64,000 bases of DNA from Sphingomonas sp. GTDB taxonomy: Bacteria > Pseudomonadota > Alphaproteobacteria > Sphingomonadales > Sphingomonadaceae. The notes below the pieces were generated by a model. It ran no database searches. It worked only from the letters and a program-made list of their open reading frames with translations, and was not told where the DNA came from. The DNA lies in NCBI RefSeq assembly GCF_004799495.1, contig NZ_SSMY01000008.1, positions 124,001-188,000 of the forward strand. Reading direction: 5' to 3'. Positions 44,967 through 55,350 of this stretch are shown piece by piece (position 1 is the first letter of the stretch; each line of letters starts with the position of its first letter). Position numbers and translations under genes: made by a program.

Positions 44967-45779
44967 TTACGCCACCCCCAGTTTGGGCTTCATCCGCAAC
45001 CAACCGCGCGCGCGCACCGCCGCGACATGGCTCGCGCTGACGGGCAAACGCGTGCCGTCGGCGAGCACCAGCCGCCACGCGCGGCCTTCGCGCACCGCGC
45101 CGTCAACCGCCGATGTCGCCACCCACGCGCCACGGTGGACTTGCTCGCCGTCGACCCCGGCAAGCTCGTCGAGCAGATCGGCGAAGCGTGCGAGCACCAG
45201 CGGCTTCGCGCCGCTTAGCAGATGCAGCCGGCAATAATGATCCTCGGCAGTCACCGCCCGGACATCGGCCAGATCGCGCACGCCGACACGAAACAGGATG
45301 CCGTCCTCGACGATCTCGCGTGGCACGGGCTTGGGTCGCGCCAGCCGCAGCAGAGCGAACAACGTCACGCTGATCGCCGCCGCCTCGATCCAGGTGCGCG
45401 TCGCGTCGATCCGGCCCGCGATGCCGAACAACCACAGTGTCGTCGGTATCTCAAGCGGCAGCGGCAGGTTGACCACCACGGCGCCTATCGCACTCGCACG
45501 GGGCCAGTCCCCGGGATCGCGCACGGTCCACGCGAACCATGCGGTCCATTTGACGACGTTCCACCCGATCAGCACGCTCCAGAAACCGAGCCGCATTCCG
45601 AACGGCATCGCGATCGTGCCGAACGCCCCCATGATCGTCGCGAGCACGATCGCCGCGCCGCCGCCCGCCGACAGCATCACGATCCCGGGCAGAGCGACGA
45701 CGCGGTTCGCGAATTTTCGCGCGGACTTGGCGAAGCCGCGATTGCCGCGGCGCGGCTGATCGGAGGAAAGCGTCGCCAT
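44967..45779 (-). CDS. LytTR-domain transcriptional regulator with membrane domain
   Basis: A 270-residue protein with four predicted transmembrane helices in the N-terminal 150 residues (VVALPGIVMLSAGGGAAIV, LGFWSVLIGWNVVKWTAWF and others) and a C-terminal LytTR DNA-binding domain (VRAVTAEDHYCRLHLLSG, VHRGAWVATSAVDG). This one-component layout senses a membrane signal directly. It is divergent from the secreted protein at 45818 with only 38 bases between the start codons, so it may control that gene. I start at MATLSSDQPRR. Confidence 0.85.
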   Translation of the reverse strand: MATLSSDQPRRGNRGFAKSARKFANRVVALPGIVMLSAGGGAAIVLATIMGAFGTIAMPFGMRLGFWSVLIGWNVVKWTAWFAWTVRDPGDWPRASAIGAVVVNLPLPLEIPTTLWLFGIAGRIDATRTWIEAAAISVTLFALLRLARPKPVPREIVEDGILFRVGVRDLADVRAVTAEDHYCRLHLLSGAKPLVLARFADLLDELAGVDGEQVHRGAWVATSAVDGAVREGRAWRLVLADGTRLPVSASHVAAVRARGWLRMKPKLGVA

Positions 45780-45817
45780 CGGTGGCGAGGCTGCCACGAT
45801 CGAACGGGGAGTGCCAG

Positions 45818-46387
45818 ATGCGCAAATTGTTGATCGCCGGGATTGGCTTGGCGATGATCGCCGCGGTGCCGGGTGCCGCGCAGGTCGGGAACGATACCGC
45901 GGCGCTCGCCGCGCAAAAGGCCGCGCTCGACAAGTTCGCGTGGATGGACGGGACATGGCGCGGCCCCGCCGTCACCAAATTCCCGAGCGGCGAGCATCGC
46001 GTGACGCAGACCGAGCGGATCGGCCCGATGCTCGGCGGGACGGTGCGCGTGGTCGAGGGGCGCGGGTTCAACGCCGACGGCAGCATCGGCTTCAACGCCT
46101 TCGCGGTGATTTCGTACGACGCGGCCAAGCAGGCGTATGATTTCCGGTCCTACGCCCAAGGCCGCATGGGTGACTTCATGATTCGCCCGACGGCGGATGG
46201 CTATGTCTGGGAAATCCCGGCGGGGCCGATGACGATCCGCTATACCGCGACGCTCAAGGACAAGGTGTGGACCGAAATCGGCGAGCGGATCGCGCCCGGC
46301 CAGGCGCCAGTGAAGTTCTTCGAAATGCACCTGACGCGGGTCGGCGACAGCGACTGGCCGAACGGCGGCGCCATGACGCCAAAGTAA
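45818..46387 (+). CDS. Exported protein, DUF1579-like
   Basis: A 189-residue protein with a clear signal peptide (MRKLLIAGIGLAMIAAVPGAAQ) and a mature beta-rich domain starting LDKFAWMDGTWRGPAV, with ERIGPMLGGTVRVVEGRG and SYDAAKQAYDFRSYA. This is the lipocalin-like DUF1579 pattern (W-x-G-x-W then a barrel). The likely location is the periplasm. It is divergent from the LytTR regulator, which could be its controller. No enzymatic residues can be named. Confidence 0.7.
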   Translation: MRKLLIAGIGLAMIAAVPGAAQVGNDTAALAAQKAALDKFAWMDGTWRGPAVTKFPSGEHRVTQTERIGPMLGGTVRVVEGRGFNADGSIGFNAFAVISYDAAKQAYDFRSYAQGRMGDFMIRPTADGYVWEIPAGPMTIRYTATLKDKVWTEIGERIAPGQAPVKFFEMHLTRVGDSDWPNGGAMTPK

Positions 46388-46433
46388 TCGGGAGCGTTGA
46401 CAGCCGGGGCCGCGAGCGCGCAACCGCGCCGGC

Positions 46434-47153
46434 GTGACCGAGCAACCCGTCATCGTTCTGGTGCGTCCGCAATTGGGCGAAAATATCGGCAAGGCGGCGC
46501 GCGCCATGCTCAATTTCGGACTGACCGAGATGCGGCTTGTGACCCCGCGCGACGGCTGGCCCAACCCGGCGGCGGGCCCGGCGGCGTCGGGCGCCGACGT
46601 CGTGCTGGAGCAGGCACGCGTATTCGACAGCGTCGCGGACGCCGTCGCGGATTGTCCGCATGTCTATGCGACAACGGTGCGCAAGCGCGGCGTGACCAAG
46701 CCGGTGATTACGCCGGAGGTTGCGGCGCAGGATATCCATGCCGCGCCAGGCCGGTCGGCGATCCTGTTCGGTCCCGAGCGATCGGGGCTCGAAACCGACG
46801 ACGTCGCGGTGGCGCGCGAGATCGTCACGGTGCCGATCAACCCCGATTTCGGCAGCCTCAACCTCGCGCAAGCGGTGATCCTGGTCGCGTACGAATGGTC
46901 GAAGCACGTGGCGCTCGCCCAGCCGCCCGAAACCGACCTGCCGCTGCCGGCGCCGCAAGCCGAGCTCGACGGCATGATCGAGCAGCTCGATGCGATGCTC
47001 GTCGAATCGGGATTCTACTTCCCGCCCGATCGCACCCCCGTCACGCGGCGCACGCTGCGCACGCTGCTGACCAAGCCCGGCTGGTCGAGCCAGGAAGTCC
47101 GCACGGTGCGCGGTGTCCTGTCGGCGATTGCCAAACCGCGGCAGCGAGGCTGA
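46434..47153 (+). CDS. TrmJ-type SpoU (SPOUT) RNA methyltransferase
   Basis: SAM-dependent RNA 2'-O-methyltransferase of 239 residues, likely acting on tRNA position 32. Motif 1 LVRPQLGENIGKAARAMLNFGL, motif 2 ILFGPERSGLETDD and motif 3 VPINPDFGSLNLAQAV form the trefoil-knot site. The C-terminal helices (LRTLLTKPGWSSQEVRTVRG) are TrmJ-like. The start is GTG at 46434, where the family similarity begins; the ribosome site is weak. It is the first gene of a run toward the small exported proteins and rpsD. Confidence 0.9.
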   Translation: MTEQPVIVLVRPQLGENIGKAARAMLNFGLTEMRLVTPRDGWPNPAAGPAASGADVVLEQARVFDSVADAVADCPHVYATTVRKRGVTKPVITPEVAAQDIHAAPGRSAILFGPERSGLETDDVAVAREIVTVPINPDFGSLNLAQAVILVAYEWSKHVALAQPPETDLPLPAPQAELDGMIEQLDAMLVESGFYFPPDRTPVTRRTLRTLLTKPGWSSQEVRTVRGVLSAIAKPRQRG

Positions 47154-47166
47154 CGTTTTTCACTTT

Positions 47167-47197
47167 CGTTATATCGATGATAACGCTAATATTAGCG
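47167..47197. promoter_or_regulatory. Pair of palindromes upstream of the KEKKICR genes
   Basis: CGTTAT-N7-ATAACG (47167-47185) directly followed by the 14-base perfect palindrome CGCTAATATTAGCG (47184-47197). They lie 25-55 bases before the GTG start at 47222 in an unusually AT-rich stretch. Either operator sites for a dimeric regulator or RNA hairpins; there is no T-tract to make a terminator. Confidence 0.45.
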
Positions 47198-47221
47198 GGA
47201 ATTCCCCTGGGAGATGAATCC

Positions 47222-47476
47222 GTGAAATTGTCGTACGTTGTGCTTGCGGCCGTGTCGTTCGCCGTTGCCGCCCCCGCCGTTGCGGGCGATTCCCCCGATT
47301 CCGCCAAGCCGGCGAAGGAAAAGAAGATCTGCCGCCGTGAGACTGTGACCGGCTCGATCGTGCCGTTCAAGACGACGTGCCACACCAAGTCGGAATGGGC
47401 GTCGATCGATGCGGAGAATGCGCGGGCCGTGGACAGCATGGCCAACAATCGGCCCAGTGGCACTCAGCGCCCCTAA
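47222..47476 (+). CDS. Small exported KEKKICR protein, copy 1
   Basis: An 84-residue protein with a signal peptide (KLSYVVLAAVSFAVAAPAVAG) and a charged mature part with KPAKEKKICRRE, a second cysteine in FKTTCHTKSEW, and an acidic helix. Two cysteines about 17 residues apart could form a disulphide. I choose the GTG start at 47222 because GGGAGA lies 7 bases before it. The next gene is a paralogue. I do not recognise a named family; the likely location is the periplasm. Confidence 0.65.
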   Translation: MKLSYVVLAAVSFAVAAPAVAGDSPDSAKPAKEKKICRRETVTGSIVPFKTTCHTKSEWASIDAENARAVDSMANNRPSGTQRP

Positions 47477-47502
47477 TCCACGCAAATAACCGGGGTAATT
47501 AC

Positions 47503-47754
47503 ATGCGCTTCGTGATCGTAGCGGCCGCTGCCGCGTTGCTTGCCGCGCCCGCGGTCGCGCAGACGGCTGATTCGACGGCGCCCGCGCCGAAGCCGAAGAA
47601 GGAAAAGAAGATCTGCCGCAAGGCCGAGCCGAATTCCTATTCGCACATGACGCCGAGCATTTGCCGCACCCAGGCCGAATGGGACCGCGACACGAGCAAT
47701 GGCGCCCGGGCGGGTGTTACGTCGATGGGCGGCGACAACCTGCCGCGCCAGTGA
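47503..47754 (+). CDS. Small exported KEKKICR protein, copy 2
   Basis: An 83-residue protein: signal peptide MRFVIVAAAAALLAAPAVAQ, a lysine-proline linker, then PKKEKKICRKAEPN, the second cysteine in PSICRTQAEWD, and a short tail. The layout and both cysteine motifs match copy 1 located 26 bases upstream, so the pair arose by tandem duplication and diverged. The function is unknown. Confidence 0.65.
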   Translation: MRFVIVAAAAALLAAPAVAQTADSTAPAPKPKKEKKICRKAEPNSYSHMTPSICRTQAEWDRDTSNGARAGVTSMGGDNLPRQ

Positions 47755-47920
47755 TCGGCCGCGGTTGCGCCATCATACTTGACTCGAATCGCGTGCGCCT
47801 CTAGGCGCCGCGCCTTCGCAATTGGCCCCGCACTCCGGTGAAGCGGTGGCCGTGCCTCCCATATCCCTGGGACCAGCAGGCGATACCGGAACCAACGTTT
47901 TAGCGATTGAAGGAAGTATC

Positions 47921-48535
47921 ATGTCGAAGCGCACCAGCGCCAAGCACAAGCTCGACCGCCGCATGGGCGAGAATATCTGGGGCCGTCCCAAGTCCCCGGT
48001 GAACAAGCGCGAATATGGCCCCGGCCAGCACGGCCAGCGCCGCAAGGGCAAGGTCTCCGACTTCGGGATCCAGCTGCGCGCCAAGCAGAAGCTCAAGGGC
48101 TATTACGGCGACGTCACCGAAAAGCAGTTCCGCGGCTGTTATGCCGAGGCTGCGCGGATGAAGGGTGACACGGGCCAGAACCTGATCGGCCTGCTCGAGC
48201 AGCGGCTCGACATGATCGTGTATCGCGCCAAGTTCGCGCCGACGATCTTCGCCGCGCGCCAGCTGGTCAGCCACGGCCACATCCGCGTCAACGGCGTGAA
48301 GTGCAACATTGCATCGCGCCGCTGCTTCGTCGGCGACGAGATCACGCTCGGTGCCAAGGCCAAGGACATGGCGCTGGTGATGGAAGCGCAGAGCCTGGCC
48401 GAGCGCGAGATCCCCGATTACGTCGCGCCCGACGGCAATGCGAAGGTGACCTTCACCCGCATCCCGACGCTCGATGAAGTGCCCTATCCGGTGAAGATGG
48501 AGCCGAATCTGGTGGTCGAGTTCTACTCGCGCTGA
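47921..48535 (+). CDS. rpsD: 30S ribosomal protein S4
   Basis: Primary 16S rRNA-binding protein that nucleates 30S assembly. It has 204 residues: S4 N-terminal domain ([33 protein letters not shown]) and the S4 RNA-binding domain ([30 protein letters not shown]). It is monocistronic with a GAAGGAAG-type ribosome site; it is not in an rpl/rps cluster here, as in other alphaproteobacteria. A strong intrinsic terminator follows. Confidence 0.98.
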   Translation: MSKRTSAKHKLDRRMGENIWGRPKSPVNKREYGPGQHGQRRKGKVSDFGIQLRAKQKLKGYYGDVTEKQFRGCYAEAARMKGDTGQNLIGLLEQRLDMIVYRAKFAPTIFAARQLVSHGHIRVNGVKCNIASRRCFVGDEITLGAKAKDMALVMEAQSLAEREIPDYVAPDGNAKVTFTRIPTLDEVPYPVKMEPNLVVEFYSR

Positions 48536-48554
48536 TCCGGCTCATCGGTTGAAG

Positions 48555-48581
48555 GGGCGGTCCCGCGGGGCCGCCCTTTTT
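48555..48581 (+). terminator. Intrinsic terminator of rpsD
   Basis: Stem GGGCGG/CCGCCC (48555-48560 with 48571-48576) closing over a GC-rich TCCCGCGGGG loop, then five T residues at 48577-48581. It stands 20 bases after the rpsD stop and also faces the convergent S9 peptidase gene. Confidence 0.85.
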
Positions 48582-48590
48582 CGTTATGGC

Positions 48591-50603
48591 CTAAGGCGTC
48601 ATCCCCATCGAGGCGCGGAGGAACGCGTCGGCCTTCGCCAGCATGTCGGCGCGTGCGGTATTGTCGTCGAGCTGGTGGTCGAGACCTTTGTATTCGACCA
48701 GGTCGACCTTGGCGCCGGCGGCTTTCAGCTTGCCGGCCATCAACCGCGACTCGTTGATCCAGACGTTGGTGTCGCGGTCGCCGTGGAACAGCAGGACGGG
48801 CGCCTTGATGCGATTGGCGTTGCGCGCCGGCGAGCCTTCGACGACCCACGGGCCGTGCCCGATTTGGGCATCGCGTTGCGGGAAATAGGTGAAGTTGCGA
48901 GCCTCGGCGCGCAACGATTCGAGATCGGTGACTGGCGCCACCGCAACGATCGCCTTGAACAGATCGGGCTCCACGACCGAGGTCTGCAACGCGGCGTAAC
49001 CGCCATAGGACCAACCGACGATCGCCAACTTCTTGGGGTCGGCGACACCCGATTTGACCATCCAGTGACCGGCGTCGTTGATGTCGCTCATCGCGGTTCG
49101 CCAACCCTGATATCCGTTCTTGTTGTACCATTGGTCGCCATAGCCGGCCGACCCACGGAACTCGGGCTGGATCACCGCGAAGCCGCGCGCGGCGAAATAT
49201 TGCGACAGCCAGTCGAAGCCCCATTCGTCGCGCGCCGCGGGTCCGCCATGCGGCATGACGATCGCGGGCAGGTTCTTGCCGTCGCTACCGGCGGGGAGCG
49301 TCAGGTAGGCCGGGATCGTGGTTCCGTCGGCCGCCTGGTACGTGATCGCCTTGACCGTGCTGAGCGGCACACCGGCGAGCTCGGCGCGGGCGGGCAGGAT
49401 CTCGCCCATCGAATGCGTCTTCTTGTCGTAGAGATAATAGCGGCCCGGATCGTTGTCGCTGCCGGCGAACAGCAACAGCTTGCTCTCGTCGGCGCTGGCA
49501 TCGACGAACGTTACCAGGTGACCGGGGAGCGCCTTCGCCAGCTTGGCCTGGAGCGCGGCGAGTTCGGGATCGAAGAACTGCACCTGGCGGCGGTCGGTGA
49601 TATAGCTCGTCCCCACGACGCGCCCGCGGCGGCCGACCGAGATCAGCGAATCCACATCGACGTCGGGCCGCGACGCGATGAGCTTCTTGGTCAGGCTGCC
49701 GTCGAGCGAGACGGTATAAAGCGCGGTCCGGCCATCGGTCGACTCGAAGCCGTAGGCGACGTCGAGGTCACGATCGACCGCAACCGGCAGGAAACCGCTG
49801 TTGCCGTTGCCGTTGGTGCGGACGGTGCTCAACGGCTTCCAGTCGCGGCTGTCGGGCCGGCGATAAAGATAGGTGATACGGTTGCCGTCGTACCCGTTGC
49901 CGTCGGTCGACTGCAGGCCCATCACGCGCACGACGCCTTGGCCATCGCTGATGTAATCGAACGCGCCTTGGCTCGGCTGCTCGATGACCTTGCGCGACAT
50001 CGTCGTGGTATCGACCAGGTCGACGCCCAAGCCGGTACGGGTTTCCGCGGCGTGCGTGCCGGTCGAATATTCGGGAACGTAATAGTGCGTCATGAGCACC
50101 GAGCCGGTGCCGCCCGCGCCCCAATCGATCAGCGATCCGCCGTTCTGCGTGATGTCGAGCGCGTTGGAACTGGTTCGTGCCGACAGGACCTTGCCGTTCG
50201 ATCCGTCGTCGTTGACCGCGATCGTCCGCGAGTAGCCGAGCCGTACCGAGCCGTCCGAGGATGTTAGCGAGATGCTGCAGATCAGCCGCGTATCGGTCGA
50301 CCAGCGGCAATCGCGCAATTGATCGGCGTCGCCGCTCGATTTCATGATCGGTTTCGGAATCGCGTCGCCCGCCAGGTTGGTGACGAACAGCGCCATGCCG
50401 CGTCCCGCCAACGGCATCAGCATGGCCACCTTGTCGCCGCTCGGCGACAGGCTGATCTGCTGGATATTCTCGCGTGCGCCGAACGCCGCGGCGATGTCGC
50501 TGGCCGACTTGGGCGTCGGCGTATCGGCCGCTCGCACCGCCGCGGCGCCACCGGCGATCGCCATCATCGCCAGCCCAGCCAGCGCTCTCCCACTATATAG
50601 CAT
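48591..50603 (-). CDS. S9 family prolyl-oligopeptidase-like peptidase
   Basis: Exported serine peptidase of 670 residues. It has a signal peptide (ALAGLAMMAIAGGAAAVRA), a seven-bladed propeller-like N-terminal domain, and an alpha/beta hydrolase domain with nucleophile VGWSYGGYAAL, aspartate in FHGDRDTNV and histidine in GLDHQLDD. Oxyanion-side motif HGGPAARDEWGFD is typical of the DAP II/acylaminoacyl group. The likely location is the periplasm. It is divergent from the M28 peptidase; both would degrade imported peptides. I start at MLYSGRALAG. Confidence 0.9.
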   Translation of the reverse strand: MLYSGRALAGLAMMAIAGGAAAVRAADTPTPKSASDIAAAFGARENIQQISLSPSGDKVAMLMPLAGRGMALFVTNLAGDAIPKPIMKSSGDADQLRDCRWSTDTRLICSISLTSSDGSVRLGYSRTIAVNDDGSNGKVLSARTSSNALDITQNGGSLIDWGAGGTGSVLMTHYYVPEYSTGTHAAETRTGLGVDLVDTTTMSRKVIEQPSQGAFDYISDGQGVVRVMGLQSTDGNGYDGNRITYLYRRPDSRDWKPLSTVRTNGNGNSGFLPVAVDRDLDVAYGFESTDGRTALYTVSLDGSLTKKLIASRPDVDVDSLISVGRRGRVVGTSYITDRRQVQFFDPELAALQAKLAKALPGHLVTFVDASADESKLLLFAGSDNDPGRYYLYDKKTHSMGEILPARAELAGVPLSTVKAITYQAADGTTIPAYLTLPAGSDGKNLPAIVMPHGGPAARDEWGFDWLSQYFAARGFAVIQPEFRGSAGYGDQWYNKNGYQGWRTAMSDINDAGHWMVKSGVADPKKLAIVGWSYGGYAALQTSVVEPDLFKAIVAVAPVTDLESLRAEARNFTYFPQRDAQIGHGPWVVEGSPARNANRIKAPVLLFHGDRDTNVWINESRLMAGKLKAAGAKVDLVEYKGLDHQLDDNTARADMLAKADAFLRASMGMTP

Positions 50604-50766
50604 TCCGCCCCCTTGTGATCGTGCCTTACCTCGGCAATTTCCGATACTTATCGCGTGTGGGGCGGTGCGCAACGACAGATTGCAAGCGCCGACCCGGCTC
50701 GAGGGGCGACTTGCGTGGCGGGAACGGCCCTGCCAGACATCGCGGACATTTCGCGAAAGGTCGACC

Positions 50767-52391
<1,625 letters not shown>

Positions 52392-52395
<4 letters not shown>

Positions 52396-53369
52396 CTCGC
52401 GTGCCGCCCCCCAAGCCCGAATGGGCGCCGCACAAGGCGGTGTGGATCGGGTTTCCGAGCCACCCAGAATTGTGGGCGCTCGATCTCGAGCCCGCGCGCG
52501 ACGAGGTGATTGCGTTCGCGGAAGCCGTGCATGCCGGCGGCAAGGGTGAGCAGGTGCTTCTCGTCGCCGCCGACGAGGAAGCGGCGTCGGCGGCGCGACG
52601 GCGCGCGGGCGATATCGCCAAGGTGGTGGTGCAGCCGTTCGGCGACATCTGGCTGCGCGACACGGGTGCGATCATCCGCGGCGACGGCGTCGCGGCCGAT
52701 TTTCAGTTCAACGGCTGGGGCGGCAAATACGATCTGCCCGGCGACGACGATATCGGCGCGCGGCTGGCCGAGGCGCGCGGCAAACGGGTCGAGAGCTTCA
52801 ACTGGATCCTCGAAGGCGGCGCGATCGACGGCGACGGGACCGGGCTGGTGGTCACGACCGAGCAATGTCTGCTCAACCGCAACCGCAACGGCGCGATGAT
52901 GCGCGACGAGATCGAGGACCTTCTGTTCCGCGACCTTGGCTATGACGAGGTGCTGTGGCTCGGCGACGGGCTGCTCCACGATCACACCGACGGGCATGTC
53001 GACAACCTCGCGCGGTTCGTCGCGCCTCGTACTCTCGCGGTGCCCGAGGCGAGCGACAACGATCCCAACTGGCAAGTCTATCAACGCGCCGCACAGCGCG
53101 CCGCCGCGCACGAGGGCGTGACCGTCGCCCACGTGCCCTCGCCCGGGCGCGTGCTGCGCGACGAGGAGATCGTGCCGGCGAGCTACATGAACTTCTACAT
53201 CGGCAATGCCAGCGTCGTGGTGCCGCTCTACGGCTGCGAGAACGATCAGGCCGCGGTCGCGGCGATCGGCGCGCTGTTTCCCGGGCGACAGGCGGTCGGC
53301 TTGCGCGCCGACCATATCCTGACCGGCGGCGGCAGCTTCCACTGCATCAGCCAGCAGATACCGGCCTGA
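52392..53369 (+). CDS. aguA: Agmatine deiminase
   Basis: Hydrolyses agmatine to N-carbamoylputrescine and ammonia (PAD/pentein fold). It has 325 residues: PEWAPHKAVWIGFPSHPELW at the N-terminus, DIWLRDTGAI, NGWGGKYD, EGGAIDGDGTG and the catalytic cysteine in GGGSFHCISQQIPA near the C-terminus. The start is GTG, overlapping the peptidase stop. No N-carbamoylputrescine amidase gene lies beside it, so putrescine formation may be completed elsewhere; the coupling to a peptidase gene is unusual. Confidence 0.92.
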
Positions 53370-53372
53370 GAT

Positions 53373-54005
53373 CTACTGCAACGTCACCCGGTCCTCGCCG
53401 TCGTGGCGGCCAAAGAATTGCATCAACTGCACGATCAGCTCGGCGCGGCTGGTCAGGTCCGGCGCCTCGAGCAGCGCCTGTTTGGCGGCCGAATCGAACG
53501 GCGCGATCTGGGCGATGCCGTTGACCAGCGCCTCGTCGTCGAGCCGCGCGACCGAGTCCCAATCGACCGCATAACCCTGCGCGTCGGCGAAACGCCGCGA
53601 TTCGCTCTCCAGGCTCGCGCGGTGCGCGATCGACAGCGCCTCGGCGTCATCGCTTGTCGGCAACAGATCGGCCTCGACCTGGCGGAAGGGTGTCGTCACG
53701 TCGAGCTCACGCACGACGCGGAACAGCGATACGCCCTCCAGCACGATGTCGTAGCGCCCGTCGTCGAGCGCCTCGACCTCGGCGATCCGCCCGACGCACC
53801 CGAGGTCGAACAGCGGCGGGCGTTGCGCATCCTTCGCGCGCTCGCCGACGACGCGCGGCTGGATCATGCCGATCCGCCGGTCGCGCGCCATCGCGTCGCT
53901 GACCATCGCGCGATAGCGCGGCTCGAAGATGTGCAGCGGCAAATGCATGCGCGGGAACAGCAAGGCGCCCGCCAAAGGAAAGATCGAGAGGCGGGTGGCC
54001 GTCAC
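53373..54005 (-). CDS. LON N-terminal (substrate-binding) domain protein
   Basis: A 210-residue protein consisting only of the Lon N-domain: RLSIFPLAGALLFPRMHLPLHIFEPRY followed by RRIGMIQPR and the GRIAEVEALDDGRYDIVLEG barrel. It lacks the ATPase and protease parts of Lon. Such proteins often neighbour thioredoxin/CnoX genes in alphaproteobacteria and may bind unfolded proteins. The start is GTG, in a GTGA overlap with the thioredoxin-like gene. Confidence 0.9.
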   Translation of the reverse strand: MTATRLSIFPLAGALLFPRMHLPLHIFEPRYRAMVSDAMARDRRIGMIQPRVVGERAKDAQRPPLFDLGCVGRIAEVEALDDGRYDIVLEGVSLFRVVRELDVTTPFRQVEADLLPTSDDAEALSIAHRASLESESRRFADAQGYAVDWDSVARLDDEALVNGIAQIAPFDSAAKQALLEAPDLTSRAELIVQLMQFFGRHDGEDRVTLQ

Positions 54006-54913
54006 GTGAACAATATCGCCGACAATCGCCGGCGCTGCCCCGATACCCACGGGTCCTCCAGCCCGACCACTTCGAGCAGTTTGAGGAATTGCGCGCGCGC
54101 CGCGCCCCCGTTCCAGTCGCGGTCCTGGGCGACGATCGCGAGCAGCGAATCGGCCGCCGCGTCGCGCTCGCCCGCCGCCATTTGCGCGTTGGCGAGGTCG
54201 AAGCGCGCCTGGAGATTGTCGGGATCGGCCTCGGCGGCGGCGATCAGCGGCGCGAGATCGGCGGCCGGCGGGGCCGAGCGCGCGAGGTCGAGCGCCGCGC
54301 GCGCGCGGTCGATTTCGGGCGCCTTGGCGGCCTCCTCGGGCAAAGCGGCGAGCGCGGCCTCGGCGTCGTCGAGCCGCCCCGCCGCGACCAGCGCGCGCAC
54401 GCGGCCCGACACGACGTCTGGGTGATCGGGCGCGATCTCGGCGATCTGATCGAACACCGACAGCGCGCGCTCCGCATCGCCCTCCGCCAGGATTTGCTCG
54501 CCCATCGCGAGCAACGGCTCGATCTCGGCCTCGGTCTGCGCCTCCGCGCTGTCGACCGGCAACTGCTTGAGGATCTGGTCGAGCATCGCCTTCAGCTGTG
54601 ATTCGGTGCGCGCGCTGGTCAGGTCGGCGACCAGCTGGCCCTGGAACATCGCATAGACGGTCGGGATCGACTTGATCTGGAATTGCGCGGCGATGAACTG
54701 GTTCTTGTCGGTGTCGATCTTTGCCAGCACCACACCCTTGTCGGCATAATCGGCCGCGACCTTCTCGATCACCGGCGACAGCGCCTTACACGGCCCGCAC
54801 CATTCCGCCCAGAAATCGATCATCACGAGCTTGGTCATCGACGGCTCGACCACGTCGCGACGGAACGCTTCCACGGCTCCCTTTTCCTGCGGGGTCATTC
54901 CAAGCGTGGCCAA
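54002..54913 (-). CDS. CnoX/YbbN-type thioredoxin-TPR co-chaperone
   Basis: Redox-active chaperedoxin of 303 residues. Residues about 25-125 are a thioredoxin domain with active site FWAEWCGPCKAL and cis-proline IPTVYAMF; the remainder is a TPR-like superhelix rich in Ala/Glu. E. coli CnoX has lost the second cysteine pair (SXXC); this one keeps CGPC, so it is likely a functional reductase. It probably hands clients to GroEL/DnaK. It is followed by the LON-domain gene with a four-base overlap. Confidence 0.9.
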   Translation of the reverse strand: MATLGMTPQEKGAVEAFRRDVVEPSMTKLVMIDFWAEWCGPCKALSPVIEKVAADYADKGVVLAKIDTDKNQFIAAQFQIKSIPTVYAMFQGQLVADLTSARTESQLKAMLDQILKQLPVDSAEAQTEAEIEPLLAMGEQILAEGDAERALSVFDQIAEIAPDHPDVVSGRVRALVAAGRLDDAEAALAALPEEAAKAPEIDRARAALDLARSAPPAADLAPLIAAAEADPDNLQARFDLANAQMAAGERDAAADSLLAIVAQDRDWNGGAARAQFLKLLEVVGLEDPWVSGQRRRLSAILFT

Positions 54914-55065
54914 GTCTCATCTCCGGTTCGTTGCCGCCCTTATGTGGGCGCACGCCCGTGCAAGCCAAGGTTTTTTCGGCGACGACACGGGGCTTGCGGC
55001 GGCGAAAGGGCGATGCTAGTGGCCCCGCTCCCAACGCGCCCGTGGCTTCACGGGCCGGCGCCAGA

Positions 55066-55140
55066 GCGGGCGTAGCTCAGGGGTAGAGCACAACCTTGCC
55101 AAGGTTGGGGTCGAGGGTTCGAATCCCTTCGCCCGCTCCA
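55066..55140 (+). tRNA. tRNA-Gly (GCC)
   Basis: A 75-nucleotide tRNA with the CCA end encoded. The acceptor stem is GCGGGCG/CGCCCGC with U discriminator; the anticodon stem CAACC/GGTTG closes the loop TTGCCAA with anticodon GCC; the T-arm is GGGTTCGAATCCC. It reads Gly GGC/GGU codons. A 12-base copy of its T-arm reappears at 55286-55297 downstream. Confidence 0.97.
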
Positions 55141-55150
55141 ACTGCCGCAG

Positions 55151-55233
55151 CGATTTAGCTGCGCTAAATCGTGCTCAGCGGCAGTTCGGACGGCATCGCC
55201 CGTGGCGATGGCCGACGACGTGGCTTTGCCACG
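55151..55233 (+). repeat. Three-hairpin repeat, copy B
   Basis: It starts 10 bases after tRNA-Gly. Hairpin 1 is 55151-55171 (CGATTTAGC/GCTAAATCG), hairpin 2 is 55194-55210 (CATCGCC/GGCGATG), the linker is GCCGACGA, and hairpin 3 is 55219-55233 (CGTGGC-TTT-GCCACG). Same order, spacing within two bases and compensatory stem changes relative to copy A at 12656. The following 55234-55350 holds a T-arm-like string at 55286 but no gene. Confidence 0.7.
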
Positions 55234-55285
55234 TTGGAACCCTCGAGTCTTTTTGTGGCGCTACGCCCTAAATGGCTACGCGCGT

Positions 55286-55297
55286 GGTTCGAATCCC
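55286..55297 (+). repeat. T-arm direct repeat of tRNA-Gly
   Basis: GGTTCGAATCCC, identical to 55116-55127 inside tRNA-Gly, 170 bases downstream. The surrounding bases do not fold into a T-stem, so it is not a second tRNA. It could be an attachment-site remnant or chance plus repeat content. Confidence 0.4.
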
Positions 55298-55350
55298 GAG
55301 CAAACCAAACTAGCGGCGAGTTGCAGGCTAGCGACTTTTCCGCGCCAAAG

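Noticed and set aside
47779..47807. Promoter for rpsD with TTGACT at 47779
   Set aside because: The -35 match is good but no acceptable -10 hexamer occurs at 16-18 bases, so I do not list it.
55234..55310. Possible second tRNA downstream of tRNA-Gly (string at 55286)
   Set aside because: CGTGG and CCCGA around the loop do not pair; no anticodon arm or CCA end is present.
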